A DNA stretch of 64,000 nucleotides from [Clostridium] asparagiforme DSM 15981 (GTDB lineage Bacteria; Bacillota; Clostridia; Lachnospirales; Lachnospiraceae), in contig CP102272.1 of the NCBI GenBank assembly GCA_025149125.1, forward strand, positions 558,001 through 622,000, in the 5' to 3' direction. Made by a program: the position numbers and the translations under genes. The notes under the pieces were generated by a model, which made no database searches, had not been told where the DNA came from, and saw only the letters and a program-made list of their open reading frames with translations. Position 1 is the first letter of the stretch. Each line of letters starts with the position of its first letter. This document shows positions 50,927 to 61,012 of the stretch, in pieces.

Positions 50927-50997
50927 GTAACAGTTCAGACGGCGGGAAAATTGACCGGTCTTTTTCGGTCAAGAAGATGAGCCGTCTGAACTGTTAC
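50927..50997 (+). other. Large intercistronic hairpin after the Liv-type binding-protein gene
   Basis: A perfect 17-bp inverted repeat (GTAACAGTTCAGACGGC at 50927-50943; complement at 50981-50997) encloses a second stem TTGACCG / CGGTCAA (50951-50957, 50966-50972). There is no T-run. It occupies the gap between binding protein and permease, as in the other ABC operon of the window, and probably protects the upstream message or causes partial termination. Confidence 0.8.
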
Positions 50998-51022
50998 GAA
51001 TAATAGGAGGGAGGGAACAGGA

Positions 51023-51898
51023 TTGTTCTTTCAACAGTTGATAAACGGGCTGTCCATCGGCAGCATCTACGCATTGATGGCGGTGGGGTATTCCCTGATC
51101 TACAGCCTTTTGAACTTTACAAACTTCGCCCACAGCATCACCGTCACCATCGGAGCCTTCTGCGCGTTCTTCTTCCTGTCGCAGCTGGTGCAGAACCTGT
51201 TTCTGGGAATCCTCATCGCGGTGCTGGCGGCCGGGGGGCTGGCCATGCTGATCGAGCTTTTGGGATACCGGCCGCTGTTAAAGAAAAAGGCCCGCCGGAT
51301 CTACCTGCTGATCACCGGCCTTGGAATTTCCACCATGTGCGAGAACCTGATCATCATCAGCTTCAGCAGCCGGTTCCGGGTGTACCCGGTGAACTTTTCC
51401 AACGAGTCTATCAATCTCTTTGGAGCCAGCGTGGGACAGGTGGACCTGATCATCTTTGCGGTGAGCATCACGGCCCTGGTGCTGGTGGAGCTGTTTATCC
51501 GAAAGTCCCGGGTGGGCCTGGCCATACGGGGGGCGTCCTACGATCTGGACGCCACCTCCCTGATGGGCGTGAACGTGCAGAAGCTGATTCTGCTGGTGTT
51601 TTTGATCGCAGGCTCCCTGGCCGGCCTGGCGGGGGCCCTTCTGGGCGCGAAATACACGGCTTTCCCGACGCTGGGCACGGCCATGACCAACAAGGCGTTT
51701 ATCAGCTCGGTGTTCGGCGGCCTGGGAAGTATCCCCGGCGCGGTTCTGGGGGCGATCACGCTGGGAATCGGCGAGACCATGATCTCCAGCTATATTTCCT
51801 CCTCCATGCGGGATATTTTCGCCTACGCGCTGTTAGTGATCGTACTGTTCGTCCGCCCGTCGGGGCTGATGGGAAAAGCCACGGAGGACAAGGCATGA
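51023..51898 (+). CDS. Liv-type ABC transporter permease, LivH family
   Basis: 291 residues, about eight membrane helices. The N-terminus FFQQLINGLSIGSIYALMAV is the LivH hallmark. NKAFISSVFGGLGSIPGAVL and GIGETMISSYISS near the C-terminus form the cytoplasmic loop contacting the ATPases. The start is TTG at 51023 behind GGAGGGAGGG. It is followed 13 bases later by LivM, making the heterodimeric channel. Confidence 0.93.
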   Translation: MFFQQLINGLSIGSIYALMAVGYSLIYSLLNFTNFAHSITVTIGAFCAFFFLSQLVQNLFLGILIAVLAAGGLAMLIELLGYRPLLKKKARRIYLLITGLGISTMCENLIIISFSSRFRVYPVNFSNESINLFGASVGQVDLIIFAVSITALVLVELFIRKSRVGLAIRGASYDLDATSLMGVNVQKLILLVFLIAGSLAGLAGALLGAKYTAFPTLGTAMTNKAFISSVFGGLGSIPGAVLGAITLGIGETMISSYISSSMRDIFAYALLVIVLFVRPSGLMGKATEDKA

Positions 51899-51911
51899 GG
51901 GAGGTGAGAAG

Positions 51912-52787
51912 ATGAATTATTGGATGGGTGTTGCGACACTGACCGGCATTTATATGATTGCGATTCTGGGCGTTTCCATTCTCACCGGGTTTACGGGCCT
52001 GTTTTCCATGGGCCATGCGGGTTTTATGGCCATCGGGGCCTACACCTCCGCCCTGATCACCAAGACCTTCCACGTGCCCATTCTGGTGGGCGTGTTCTGC
52101 GGGATGTTGACGGCTCTGGTGATCGGGCTGATCATCGGCTATCCCACGCTGAAGCTGAAGGGGGATTATTTCGTAATCGCCACCCTGGGAATCGGGGAGG
52201 TGACCAAACTGATCATCGAGAACATGCCAAATCTGACCGGCGGCGCCAGGGGACTGACGGACGTGCCCAAAGGGGCTACCTTCCCGGTGGTGCTCTGCTT
52301 CCTGGTGGTGATTGTGTGGGGCCTGCGCAATTTCCTGCGCAGCAAACACGGACGAAACTGCATCGCGGTGCGGGAGGAGGAGCTGGCCACGGCGTCCATC
52401 GGGGCCAACGTGGCCAATTACAAGATGCTGGCAATGGGGATCAGCTGCGCGCTCTGCGGCATTTCCGGCGCGCTCCTGGCCCACTATATGCATTATCTGA
52501 ATCCAACTATGTTTAATATGGTGAAGTCGGACGAGCTGGTGATGACGGTGATTCTGGGCGGCTGCGGCAGCCTGACCGGCACCATCGTGGCCTCCATGAT
52601 CCTGGTGCCCCTGCCTGAGATCCTGCGCTTCGGCTCCGTTCAGGAGTGGCGCATGGTGTTCTACGGCCTGTTAGTGGTGTTGGTGATCATCTTTAAGCCT
52701 TCGGGACTGATGGGGACCAAGGAGTTCAGCATACAGGGGATGCGGGATCTGGGGGACAAAGCGAAGAAGAAATGGAAGGAGCGGTAG
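51912..52787 (+). CDS. Liv-type ABC transporter permease, LivM family
   Basis: 291 residues with about eight to ten membrane helices. IYMIAILGVSILTGFTGLFSMGHAGFMAIGAY is the LivM signature area (shown here in part), with ATLGIGEVTKLIIENMPNLT and VILGGCGSLTGTIVASMILV later. GGGAGGTGAGAAG precedes the ATG. Ends three bases before the first ATPase gene. Confidence 0.93.
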   Translation: MNYWMGVATLTGIYMIAILGVSILTGFTGLFSMGHAGFMAIGAYTSALITKTFHVPILVGVFCGMLTALVIGLIIGYPTLKLKGDYFVIATLGIGEVTKLIIENMPNLTGGARGLTDVPKGATFPVVLCFLVVIVWGLRNFLRSKHGRNCIAVREEELATASIGANVANYKMLAMGISCALCGISGALLAHYMHYLNPTMFNMVKSDELVMTVILGGCGSLTGTIVASMILVPLPEILRFGSVQEWRMVFYGLLVVLVIIFKPSGLMGTKEFSIQGMRDLGDKAKKKWKER

Positions 52788-52790
52788 CCC

Positions 52791-53566
52791 ATGGCGCAGC
52801 AGGAATACATATTGCAGCTACAGAATGTCGTGAAGCGCTTTGGCGGCATCACGGCTTCCAACGATATAACCATCAATGTGCCCCGGGGCAGCATTTACGG
52901 CATCATCGGGCCCAACGGGGCGGGCAAGACCACGCTGTTCAACATGATTACCGGGGTGTACGACACCACGGAGGGCAGGGTGCTCTTTGAGGGACAGCAG
53001 GTCAACGGGCTGCCCACCCACGTGATCGCGGCCAGGGGGATCGCCCGGACTTTCCAGAATATCCGCCTGTTCGGAGACTTGTCGGTCTACGACAATCTGC
53101 TGACCGCCTGCCAGAAGAATATCACCTACGGCCTTCTGGACGGAATTCTGCGCACGGAGAAGTGCCGGAGTCAGGAGCGGGAGAGCCGGGAGTTCTGCGA
53201 CCGCCTGCTGGAGGAGGTGGGGCTGTCGGATCAGAGGGACCAGCGGGCCAACAACCTGCCCTACGGCATGCAGCGGCGGCTGGAGATCGCCAGGGCCCTG
53301 GCGACCCGGCCCAAGCTGATTCTGCTGGACGAGCCCGCGGCCGGGATGAACGAGGAGGAGAGTGATAAGCTGTCGGAGTTTATCCGGGAGATAAGGGAGA
53401 AAAAGGACGTGACCGTGGTGATCATCGACCACCACATGGACGTGATCATGGCGATCTGCGACCAGATCAGCGTGCTCAACTTCGGGACGCTGCTGGCGGA
53501 GGGAAAGCCCGATGAGATCCAGAACAATCCGGAAGTGATTTCCGCGTACTTGGGGGTGGATGAATA

Positions 53567-53567
<1 letters not shown>
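52791..53567 (+). CDS. Liv-type ABC transporter ATP-binding protein, LivG family
   Basis: 258 residues. Walker A GPNGAGKTT, Q-loop region ARGIARTFQNIRLF, signature NNLPYGMQRRLEIARAL (LivG variant of LSGGQ), Walker B LILLDEPAAGMN and switch His in VIIDHHMDV. The Pro-Ala-Ala-Gly-Met after the D-loop is typical of LivG. Its stop overlaps the start of livF by one base (TAATG). Confidence 0.95.
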
Positions 53568-54271
<704 letters not shown>

Positions 54272-54285
54272 AGGAGGAATCTGGC

Positions 54286-55062
54286 GTGGAGGAGCGTGTA
54301 CAGAAAGCAATGTTTGATTATTTCCGCCTGGAGGGACAGGCGGCCATCGTGACCGGGTCGGGCAACGGCATCGGCCGCGCCACGGCGATTATGCTGGCGG
54401 ACCTGGGCGCGCGGGTGATGGTCTGCGATATTGAGGGGGACAGCGCCGAAAAGGTGGCAAAGGAGATCGGAGAGCGGGGCGGAACGGCCATTTACAACCG
54501 CTGCGACGTGACAAATCTGGAGGAGATCCGTGACACCATCGGTAAGACGGCGGAGGCCTTCGGGGGCGTGGATATTCTGGTGAACAACGCGGCGGGATTC
54601 GGCGGGGGAAAGACCTTCGACATGATGACCTACGAGGAGTGGGACCGGCTGATCCGCATCAACCTGACCGGGGCCTATATGTTTACCAACGAGGTGCTGC
54701 CTTATATGGTGAAAAAGCAGCACGGGAAGATCTGTATGGTCAGCTCGGGCGCGGCCCTTGGCTATGATTTCTCCGATCCCCACTATGCGGCCTCCAAGGC
54801 CGGGATGATCGGGCTGGCAAAGGAGCTGTCCCAGGAGCTGGCCAAGCACCGGATCAATGTGAACGCGCTGGGAACCGGGCTGACGGACACCCGTATGGCC
54901 CATCTGCCGGGGCGTTCCTGGGAGGACGAGACGAAGGGACTGCCCTGGCACCGTGTGGGGACGCCCGAGGATCAGGCGGCGGCTATCGTGTTCTTGGTAT
55001 CCGAGGCCGCGGAGTATATCACCGGACAGGTGCTCTGTCCCAACGGCGGGGCGTGGATGTAG
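54286..55062 (+). CDS. Short-chain dehydrogenase/reductase (SDR), first copy
   Basis: 258 residues, classical SDR. The cofactor motif is IVTGSGNGIGRATAIML; an Asp in VMVCDIEGD suggests NAD(H). NNAAGF is present, and the catalytic residues are Ser in MVSSGAALG and Tyr/Lys in YAASKAGMIG. The GTG at 54286 is eight bases after GGAGG; an ATG at 54310 is an alternative. It is the first catabolic gene after the Liv ATPases and oxidises a hydroxyl or reduces a carbonyl of the imported compound. Related to the next gene but clearly diverged. Confidence 0.88.
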   Translation: MEERVQKAMFDYFRLEGQAAIVTGSGNGIGRATAIMLADLGARVMVCDIEGDSAEKVAKEIGERGGTAIYNRCDVTNLEEIRDTIGKTAEAFGGVDILVNNAAGFGGGKTFDMMTYEEWDRLIRINLTGAYMFTNEVLPYMVKKQHGKICMVSSGAALGYDFSDPHYAASKAGMIGLAKELSQELAKHRINVNALGTGLTDTRMAHLPGRSWEDETKGLPWHRVGTPEDQAAAIVFLVSEAAEYITGQVLCPNGGAWM

Positions 55063-55181
55063 GTTTAAGGAGCGGGGCCGCCGTCCGGCCGGCTGCGTGT
55101 CCGGCGGGACACGGGTATGGGGCGCGGGAGGTAAGGGCGTCTGCCGTACCGGAGGCGGCTTGATTTTAGGAAAGGAAACAG

Positions 55182-55958
55182 GTGCGTTTTATGGAATATG
55201 ATTATCTGAAAATAGCCGGACAGTCCGCCGTTGTCACAGGCGGCGGCCGGGGAATCGGGAGAGCGACGGCGCTGGCACTGGGGCGCTTTGGCGTGAAGGT
55301 AGTTGTCTGCGACGTCCGGGACGACTGGGGCGAGGATGCGGTCCGGGAGATCCGGGAGGGAGGCGGAACCGCCATGTATTGCCACTGCGACGTGGCGGAC
55401 CCGGGTCAGGTGAAGGCGCTTGTGCAGGCCGCGGTGGGGGCATACGGGACCGTGGATATCCTGGTAAACAACGCGGGCATCGGCAGCGTTTCCCTGCCTT
55501 TTGAGGAGATCACGGACGAGGACTGGGACCGCATGCTGCGGGTGGACCTCACCGCTCCCTTTTATCTCTGCCGGGAGGTGATTCCCTACATGAAGGCGAA
55601 GCAGCACGGCAAGATCATCAACATCAGCTCCGGGTCCGGGATCATCGGCTGCGAGTTCTGTTCCCATTACGCCTCGGCCAAGGCCGGGCTGATCGGGTTC
55701 ACCCAGTCCATCGCAAAGGAGCTGGGCAAGGACCACATCAACGCCAACGCCATCGCGGTGCCCACCACCCAGACGCCTATGCTGAAGGAGACGGATTTCG
55801 ACGTGTTTGTGGAGGACGAGCTGCGAGATATCCCATGGGGGCGCATCGGAACGCCGGAGGATATCGCGGACATGGTGCTGTATTTGTCCTCGGACGCGTC
55901 GGAGTATGTCACCGGCCAGGTGCTGGCCCCAAATGGGGGGAGACGGACGCCGGTTTAA
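55182..55958 (+). CDS. Short-chain dehydrogenase/reductase (SDR), second copy
   Basis: About 258 residues. Cofactor motif VVTGGGRGIGRATALAL with Asp in VVVCDVRDD for NAD(H) preference, NNAGIGS, catalytic Ser in NISSGSGIIG and Tyr/Lys in YASAKAGLIG. It shares many positions with the upstream SDR (both end with EYxTGQVLxPNGG), so they are paralogues from an old tandem duplication. The GTG at 55182 has AAAGGAAAC at good spacing; the ATG at 55191 is also possible. The 119-base gap from the previous gene is GC-rich and holds no gene. Confidence 0.86.
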   Translation: MRFMEYDYLKIAGQSAVVTGGGRGIGRATALALGRFGVKVVVCDVRDDWGEDAVREIREGGGTAMYCHCDVADPGQVKALVQAAVGAYGTVDILVNNAGIGSVSLPFEEITDEDWDRMLRVDLTAPFYLCREVIPYMKAKQHGKIINISSGSGIIGCEFCSHYASAKAGLIGFTQSIAKELGKDHINANAIAVPTTQTPMLKETDFDVFVEDELRDIPWGRIGTPEDIADMVLYLSSDASEYVTGQVLAPNGGRRTPV

Positions 55959-56010
55959 AGCGCCCCGTCCGGGACGCGAGCAGAATAATACGGATAGAAG
56001 GAGCAAAGAT

Positions 56011-56865
56011 ATGAGATGGCCTAACGGAGCGAAGAGTGCGTTTGCTTTAGGGTTTGACATGGACGGCGACACCATTTGGCGCAACAAGACAAAAACGCTG
56101 CCGGGGGGCAGCGGTTACATCAAGGGGCCTTCCATCGGCCAATACGGCACGAAAAAGGGCGCGCTGCGGGTGCTGGAAATTCTGGATGAATTTTCTTTAA
56201 AATCCACCTGGTTTATTCCGGCCAACATTGTGATGGAGCATCCGGGCCTGGTGGAGACTATACTGGACCGGGGGCATGAGATCGGCCACCACGGGCTGGA
56301 CCACACCGGGGAGTACGGAGCGACCTTCCAGGAGCAGAGAGAGCGCATTGAGCGCTGTCAGGAGATATTTGAGAAATATACCGGGCGGCGGGCCCTGGGC
56401 TTTAGGCCCACAGGGGCGCTGCTGCCGGAGACGGAGCGGTGGATCTACTCAGAGGGCGGGTTTGTGTACTCCAGCGCCGGGATCAGCGGCGAGGCCTGCG
56501 GCTGGTACGAGGTGGAGGGGGAACCCACCAAGGCGGTAAATATCCCCTGCCGGGACGAGCAAATGGATGACTATGTGCAGACGGTGTTTCATTCCTATCC
56601 GGCGGTGCTGGTGGGAATGCCCCGCATCGCGCCCTACGAGAACGCGTATTCCAACTGGGTCCGCGAGGTGGAGGGCATGGTGCGTATGGGAAATTCCGGC
56701 TCCACGGCCTTCCACCCGCAGATCGCGGGCACGCCGGGGAGAGCGGTAATATTCAGAAGCTTCTGCGAATATCTGGCGGCCAACCGGGACGTGTGGTGCG
56801 CCACCTGCCTGGAGATAGCGGATTATTATAAAGCGGCAATGGAGGGGAATGACGATGCTCATTGA
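56011..56865 (+). CDS. Polysaccharide deacetylase (NodB) family, PuuE-like hydrolase, first copy
   Basis: 284 residues with no signal peptide, so cytoplasmic and unlikely to act on cell-wall polymers. Motif 1 is FALGFDMDGDT (metal and catalytic Asp pair region), motif 2 is HEIGHHGLDHTG (HxxxH metal ligands), and GFRPTGALLPET is motif 3. The same sub-branch contains PuuE-type allantoinase and other C-N hydrolases acting on small amides. The ATG at 56011 follows GAAGGAG. The frame extends upstream through the SDR gene but without a site. It overlaps the next deacetylase gene. Confidence 0.85.
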   Translation: MRWPNGAKSAFALGFDMDGDTIWRNKTKTLPGGSGYIKGPSIGQYGTKKGALRVLEILDEFSLKSTWFIPANIVMEHPGLVETILDRGHEIGHHGLDHTGEYGATFQEQRERIERCQEIFEKYTGRRALGFRPTGALLPETERWIYSEGGFVYSSAGISGEACGWYEVEGEPTKAVNIPCRDEQMDDYVQTVFHSYPAVLVGMPRIAPYENAYSNWVREVEGMVRMGNSGSTAFHPQIAGTPGRAVIFRSFCEYLAANRDVWCATCLEIADYYKAAMEGNDDAH

Positions 56866-57676
56866 AAAGACGGCGTGGCCGTCCAATAAAATATGCGCGG
56901 CCATGATCAGCGTGAATCTGGACGCCGAGTTTTTCGGCAAAATTTATTATCCGGACGTCAACGTGGACGAGGGCGATATCCTGCGCCTGGGCCGCACCGG
57001 CATCCGTTTTGGACTGCCGAAGCTTTTGGAGGTGCTGGACCGCTTTGAGGTGAAGGCAACCTTCTTTATACCGGGAGCCGTGGTGAAGCGTTACCCGGAG
57101 GCGGTGGCCTCCATCGTGGAGCGCGGGCATGAGATCGGCTGCCACGGAAACAACCATGAAATTCTGGCCCACATGACCGTGAAGGAGCAGCGGGAGGCGC
57201 TGACGGAGGCGAGGGATCTTCTGACAAAGGCGGCGGGTAAGGCGCCTGCGGGCTTTCGGATGCCGGAGGGAGAGATCAGCGAGGAGACGCTGGCGCTGGT
57301 GAAAACGCTGGGATTTTCCTACTCCAGCTCCCTGTCCGACGACGACGTGCCCTATGTGCGGGAGTCCTGCGGGCTTCTGGAGCTGCCCATTCACTGGGAA
57401 TTGTTCGACCTGCCTTATTTTGCGTTCACATTTGACCCACCCATCCCTCCGGGACAGTCCCGCAGCGCCCGCATGGACGATGTGCTGAAGAACTGGCTCT
57501 ACGAGCTGGAGGGCGCCAGGCGGTTCGGGACGCTGTTCAATCTTCAGCTGGACCCTCAGGCCATCGGCGAACAGGGGCGCATTTTCATGCTGGAGGAGCT
57601 TCTGACGGAGATACAGAAGGCGGAGGACGTTTGGGTAACGACGGGCGAAGAGATCGCCTCGTTTTTTGGAGCGTAA
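56855..57676 (+). CDS. Polysaccharide deacetylase (NodB) family, PuuE-like hydrolase, second copy
   Basis: 273 residues, paralogous to the upstream gene. Motif 1 is ISVNLDAEFFG, motif 2 HEIGCHGNNHEIL (HxxxH ligands), motif 3 GFRMPEGEIS. The central YVRESCGLLELPIHWELFDL and a DPPIPPG loop follow. GGAGGGG is eight bases from the ATG at 56855; the ATG at 56849 is too close. It overlaps the preceding gene by 11 bases, so the two are translationally coupled and may form a heteromer or act in sequence. No export signal. Confidence 0.86.
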   Translation: MLIEKTAWPSNKICAAMISVNLDAEFFGKIYYPDVNVDEGDILRLGRTGIRFGLPKLLEVLDRFEVKATFFIPGAVVKRYPEAVASIVERGHEIGCHGNNHEILAHMTVKEQREALTEARDLLTKAAGKAPAGFRMPEGEISEETLALVKTLGFSYSSSLSDDDVPYVRESCGLLELPIHWELFDLPYFAFTFDPPIPPGQSRSARMDDVLKNWLYELEGARRFGTLFNLQLDPQAIGEQGRIFMLEELLTEIQKAEDVWVTTGEEIASFFGA

Positions 57677-57688
57677 AGGAGGTATATT

Positions 57689-59002
57689 TTGGCAGAAGCA
57701 GCACTGAATGCAATGGCCCAGCAGCTGGTGGACCTGACCCTGTGCAAGACGCGCTACGACGCGTGGGATTTGCAGTGGTACACCGAGGGGCCGTTCTGGA
57801 GAAGAACAAACATGCGTTACTCCCGGGAGTACAAGATTATCCCGGACTATGAGATCGGAGACATGAAGCACGGCAAGACCCTGGAGAATATTCTGGACGA
57901 GTCGGAGAGCCTTTCAAAGAGCCTTGAGCAGTATAAGGTGAACGCGGGGGAGAAGGAGATGCAGAGGGTAAACTACCTTCTGGATCACGTGCAGAACTTA
58001 AACGTCCGGGCCCGGATGCTCCTGGGAGAACGGTTTTCCTTTGATCAGATGACGGACGGGCTTTACTGTCTGGTGGCGCCCGCTACGGATTGTCAAAAAT
58101 TTGTCGATGTTCTGGGAGAGCTGAACCAGGCGCTGCCGGGGACCGGGACCGTGCAGGAGAAGATTGTGGCGTTCCGCGAAAAACTGGCGATTCCGCCGGA
58201 GCACCTGCTGGCCGTGATCAAGGATTCCACTCAGGTGTTTCACGACATTGCCGTGAAGCGCATGGACGTGACCGGCAACAGCATGCCCAGGGTGCGGGTG
58301 CGGGAGCTGCCCAGTAAGGACATGGTATTTCTGTCCATTCTCTTTGGGTACGACTACAACCACATCGAGTACGAGCGGAATTTCAACCTGCTGTACCCCT
58401 GGACCGTGGACAAGGTGGTGGAGTATGTGGGACATGAGATGGAGCCGGGGCATCTGACTTATTTTGAGAAACGGCTTCAGACCATGATCGACACCTGCTG
58501 GCCGGAAATGTCCATCGTGTCCCAGTTTTCCACCTCCAACGCCTTCGGCGAGGGTTCGGCCCGCCATGTGATCTCCATGAGCTTTGACAACTCGGTAGAG
58601 AAATTGACGGAGTTTGAGCGGGAAGTTATTTTCAGGAACGCGGGCATCGATCCCGGGCTGGCGGAGCTTATGCCGCTGTGGCACCGTTTCTGCGAGCTAT
58701 CCGGCTATGGAAAGCTGGAGGCCAGCCGGAAGATCTGGGATCGGGTGTGGACGGAGGAGGAGGCCGGGCGCTTCCTGGAGCGCTACGGGTTCGCCGAGCC
58801 GGGAACCGGGGCGGAAATCGTCGGACACATGGCGGAGGACGACGGGCACTTTGTGGCCCACGACTACTCGCGGGACGTGGTGAGGGAGTATTTTAATTCC
58901 GTGACCGGGGATGTGACGCAGCAGTGGAAGCTGTACGAAAAGCTGTGCTGCGCGCATGTGTCCATGCGGGGGATTAAGGATCGGACGTTCCGGGTGGAAT
59001 AA
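57689..59002 (+). CDS. DUF885-like zinc metallopeptidase-fold protein
   Basis: 437 residues, no signal peptide. The metal motif VGHEMEPGHLTYFEKRL gives His249, Glu250 and His255 in the HExxPGH form of DUF885 proteins. A later NAFGEGSARH has a Glu that could be the third ligand (compare EGW in DUF885). The N-terminal 200 residues are helical and resemble oligopeptidase-like folds. It starts at TTG 57689 with AAAGGAGG upstream. Last gene of the Liv/SDR/deacetylase operon, where it probably hydrolyses an amide or peptide-like bond in the imported compound. I do not recognise a characterised close relative. Confidence 0.65.
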   Translation: MAEAALNAMAQQLVDLTLCKTRYDAWDLQWYTEGPFWRRTNMRYSREYKIIPDYEIGDMKHGKTLENILDESESLSKSLEQYKVNAGEKEMQRVNYLLDHVQNLNVRARMLLGERFSFDQMTDGLYCLVAPATDCQKFVDVLGELNQALPGTGTVQEKIVAFREKLAIPPEHLLAVIKDSTQVFHDIAVKRMDVTGNSMPRVRVRELPSKDMVFLSILFGYDYNHIEYERNFNLLYPWTVDKVVEYVGHEMEPGHLTYFEKRLQTMIDTCWPEMSIVSQFSTSNAFGEGSARHVISMSFDNSVEKLTEFEREVIFRNAGIDPGLAELMPLWHRFCELSGYGKLEASRKIWDRVWTEEEAGRFLERYGFAEPGTGAEIVGHMAEDDGHFVAHDYSRDVVREYFNSVTGDVTQQWKLYEKLCCAHVSMRGIKDRTFRVE

Positions 59003-59017
59003 ATCGGAGAATAGGAA

Positions 59018-59054
59018 GCAGCAGCGCCGGTTTGAAACCTGGCGCTGCTGTTTT
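59018..59054 (+). terminator. Rho-independent terminator closing the Liv operon
   Basis: GCAGCAGCGCCGGTTT / AAACCTGGCGCTGCTG stem with TTTT after it, 15 bases after the stop codon of the DUF885-like gene and just before the convergent PucR gene. Confidence 0.88.
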
Positions 59055-59065
59055 GTGGCCGCCCC

Positions 59066-60763
59066 CTACGGGTCCAGATCCCGGTCCAGGATTCCGGCCT
59101 GGATCAGGGTCTGGATTTTCAGGCCCAGGGACAGGTTGAACACAGTCTCGCTGTCGGATAAATTTTTCCCCAGTATCTGGGAAATCTTGTTCAGCCGGGC
59201 GTATAGTGTATTTTTGTGGATGTACAGCATATTGCAGATGGCGGAGGGCGAGGCGCAGCAGGTGATGTAGGCGGTCAGCGTGGGCAGCAGATCCCCGCTG
59301 TGCCGGCTGTCATAGTCCGTGACCGGCTGAATGTATTCCTGGTATACCTGCAGCAGGGGAGCGAAGTCCACCTGGTTGGAGCGGTCGAAAAAGAAGCGGA
59401 GGATGCCCAGCTCGTCGTAATAGCAGGACGCCTTGTTCAGGGAGTGCTGGGAGATGGCCAGAGCTTTGAGGGCCTGCAGATAGCCCTGCCTCACCCGCTC
59501 GGTGGGCACGATTCCGCTGATCCCGACGCCGTTGTACTGGTCCTGCAAAAACTCGCGGAACAGGCCGATGATGCGCTCAAAATCCGGCTTACCCCGGGGG
59601 ACCAGCTGCTTGGGTAACAGGGTCACGATGTAGTCCTTCCGCTCAAACAGGAAAAAGTTGATGGTGCCCATGGCATTTACCAGATGGTCGTACAGGGCGT
59701 TGAACTGCTGGCTGGTGAGCAGTTCGTGGAAAAAGGTGTCCGAGGTGCTCTGGGGAGTCCGGCCCGCGATGAGCACGTAGTATTCGTCGTAAATCACCTT
59801 CTGCACCAGCCCGTATTTCTGCATGAGCTTGCGGAAATCCGTCTGCTCCGACTCCACCAGCTCGTCCAGCAGGAAGTCGTAATACCGGTTCACCGTATGG
59901 GCGATCTCATCGGACTTGATAATCTCAAATTTCATGATCGCCAGAATCTGCTGGATTTTGATGCTGCGCTCCGGGGACAGCGCGTCCGTGCGCTCGTCCA
60001 GGGAGAGGAGGAGGTAGCCATAACAGTTGCCCTCATCCACGATGGGGAAAATAAAGATCCGGCAGCCCTGCCTGCGGCAGTAATGGTTCCGGTACAGGTA
60101 ACCATTGATCCGATTGCCGTTGATACCCTCCGCCAGGCAGGTCTGGCTTGCCGCCGGAGGATTGGGGATGGATTCCAGGGCGGATTCCCAGTTGAAGGAA
60201 TCCTCGTTGCAGAAGGGGTTTAACACCAGGTAGCCGGAGGTGTCGTGGGTATTTTGCAGGTGAAAATCCGACGTGACGAAGGCCACGGGGCATTCCAGCA
60301 GCTCCGCGGCGATGCGGATGATGCTCTCCCCTTTTCCCTTGTGGTGGAGCAGCTCCTTGGAGAGCCGTTCCATGGTCTCTAAGGAGGCCTCAGCCAGCCG
60401 CTGCATTCCGCTGTAAGCCAGCAGGCAGCATTGGGAAACGGTTCGGGAGATGTCGGAATCCCCGGGGATCAGAAACGTGGGAAGGAGGCGCTCCGCATCC
60501 GAAGGAAATGTTACATCGTCCCCGTAGCGCGCGGCGGCGCAGGAGCGGCGGGCAAGGGTTTCAAATACCTGGCCGTTCAGCTGCCGCCCGGTTCCCCTGG
60601 GGAAGAAAATCAGGCTCTGCTCTTCGATGGAATCGGGGAAGCCGGGATTTTCCGGCTCGAAGATAACGATTTGATGAATTTCCGCGGTCTGCATGTGTTC
60701 CGGCGGCTGGGCGGCGGGCAGCAGAAGCCCGCTGCTGACGAGGTTATTTAAATTCAGATCCAT
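59066..60763 (-). CDS. PucR family transcriptional regulator
   Basis: 565 residues. The C-terminal PucR-type HTH reads LTAYITCCASPSAICNMLYI then HKNTLYARLNKISQIL. Before it is the GGDEF-like/CdaR core (about 330-450, with GVGISGIVPTERVRQGYLQA). The N-terminal half (about 120-290) has a GAF-like look (IIRIAAELLECPVAFVTSDF). PucR/CdaR/PutR regulators control purine, glycerate, proline and similar catabolism. CAAGGAGGCCTC precedes the ATG. It converges on the Liv operon, whose content of amidohydrolase-like genes fits a PucR effector; control is inferred. Confidence 0.88.
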   Translation of the reverse strand: MDLNLNNLVSSGLLLPAAQPPEHMQTAEIHQIVIFEPENPGFPDSIEEQSLIFFPRGTGRQLNGQVFETLARRSCAAARYGDDVTFPSDAERLLPTFLIPGDSDISRTVSQCCLLAYSGMQRLAEASLETMERLSKELLHHKGKGESIIRIAAELLECPVAFVTSDFHLQNTHDTSGYLVLNPFCNEDSFNWESALESIPNPPAASQTCLAEGINGNRINGYLYRNHYCRRQGCRIFIFPIVDEGNCYGYLLLSLDERTDALSPERSIKIQQILAIMKFEIIKSDEIAHTVNRYYDFLLDELVESEQTDFRKLMQKYGLVQKVIYDEYYVLIAGRTPQSTSDTFFHELLTSQQFNALYDHLVNAMGTINFFLFERKDYIVTLLPKQLVPRGKPDFERIIGLFREFLQDQYNGVGISGIVPTERVRQGYLQALKALAISQHSLNKASCYYDELGILRFFFDRSNQVDFAPLLQVYQEYIQPVTDYDSRHSGDLLPTLTAYITCCASPSAICNMLYIHKNTLYARLNKISQILGKNLSDSETVFNLSLGLKIQTLIQAGILDRDLDP

Positions 60764-60931
60764 GAGTTCGTGAGGCCTCCTTGGTATGGTGTGGCGTTGT
60801 GATTGATTCTATTATAGCGTCCATGAGGGTGGCGGGCAAGAGAGAAACAAAAACACAGGAAAACATGCCGGAGCACGGAATTGGGGCTTCCGCAGACGCT
60901 CAGTTTGTGGTAGGATTAAGGAAATATTCGA

Positions 60932-60950
60932 TTGCAGAGTTCTTCTGCAA
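60932..60950. repeat. Short perfect inverted repeat upstream of the Rpn gene
   Basis: TTGCAGA-GTTCT-TCTGCAA lies about 65 bases before the Rpn-like gene start, in a 249-base gap otherwise without recognised features. It could be an operator or a small leader hairpin. Confidence 0.35.
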
Positions 60951-61012
60951 CGGTCTATGGCCAAATCGGCCGGGATTCACGTTTATCTCATTTCACATCT
61001 GGAGGAATGTCT

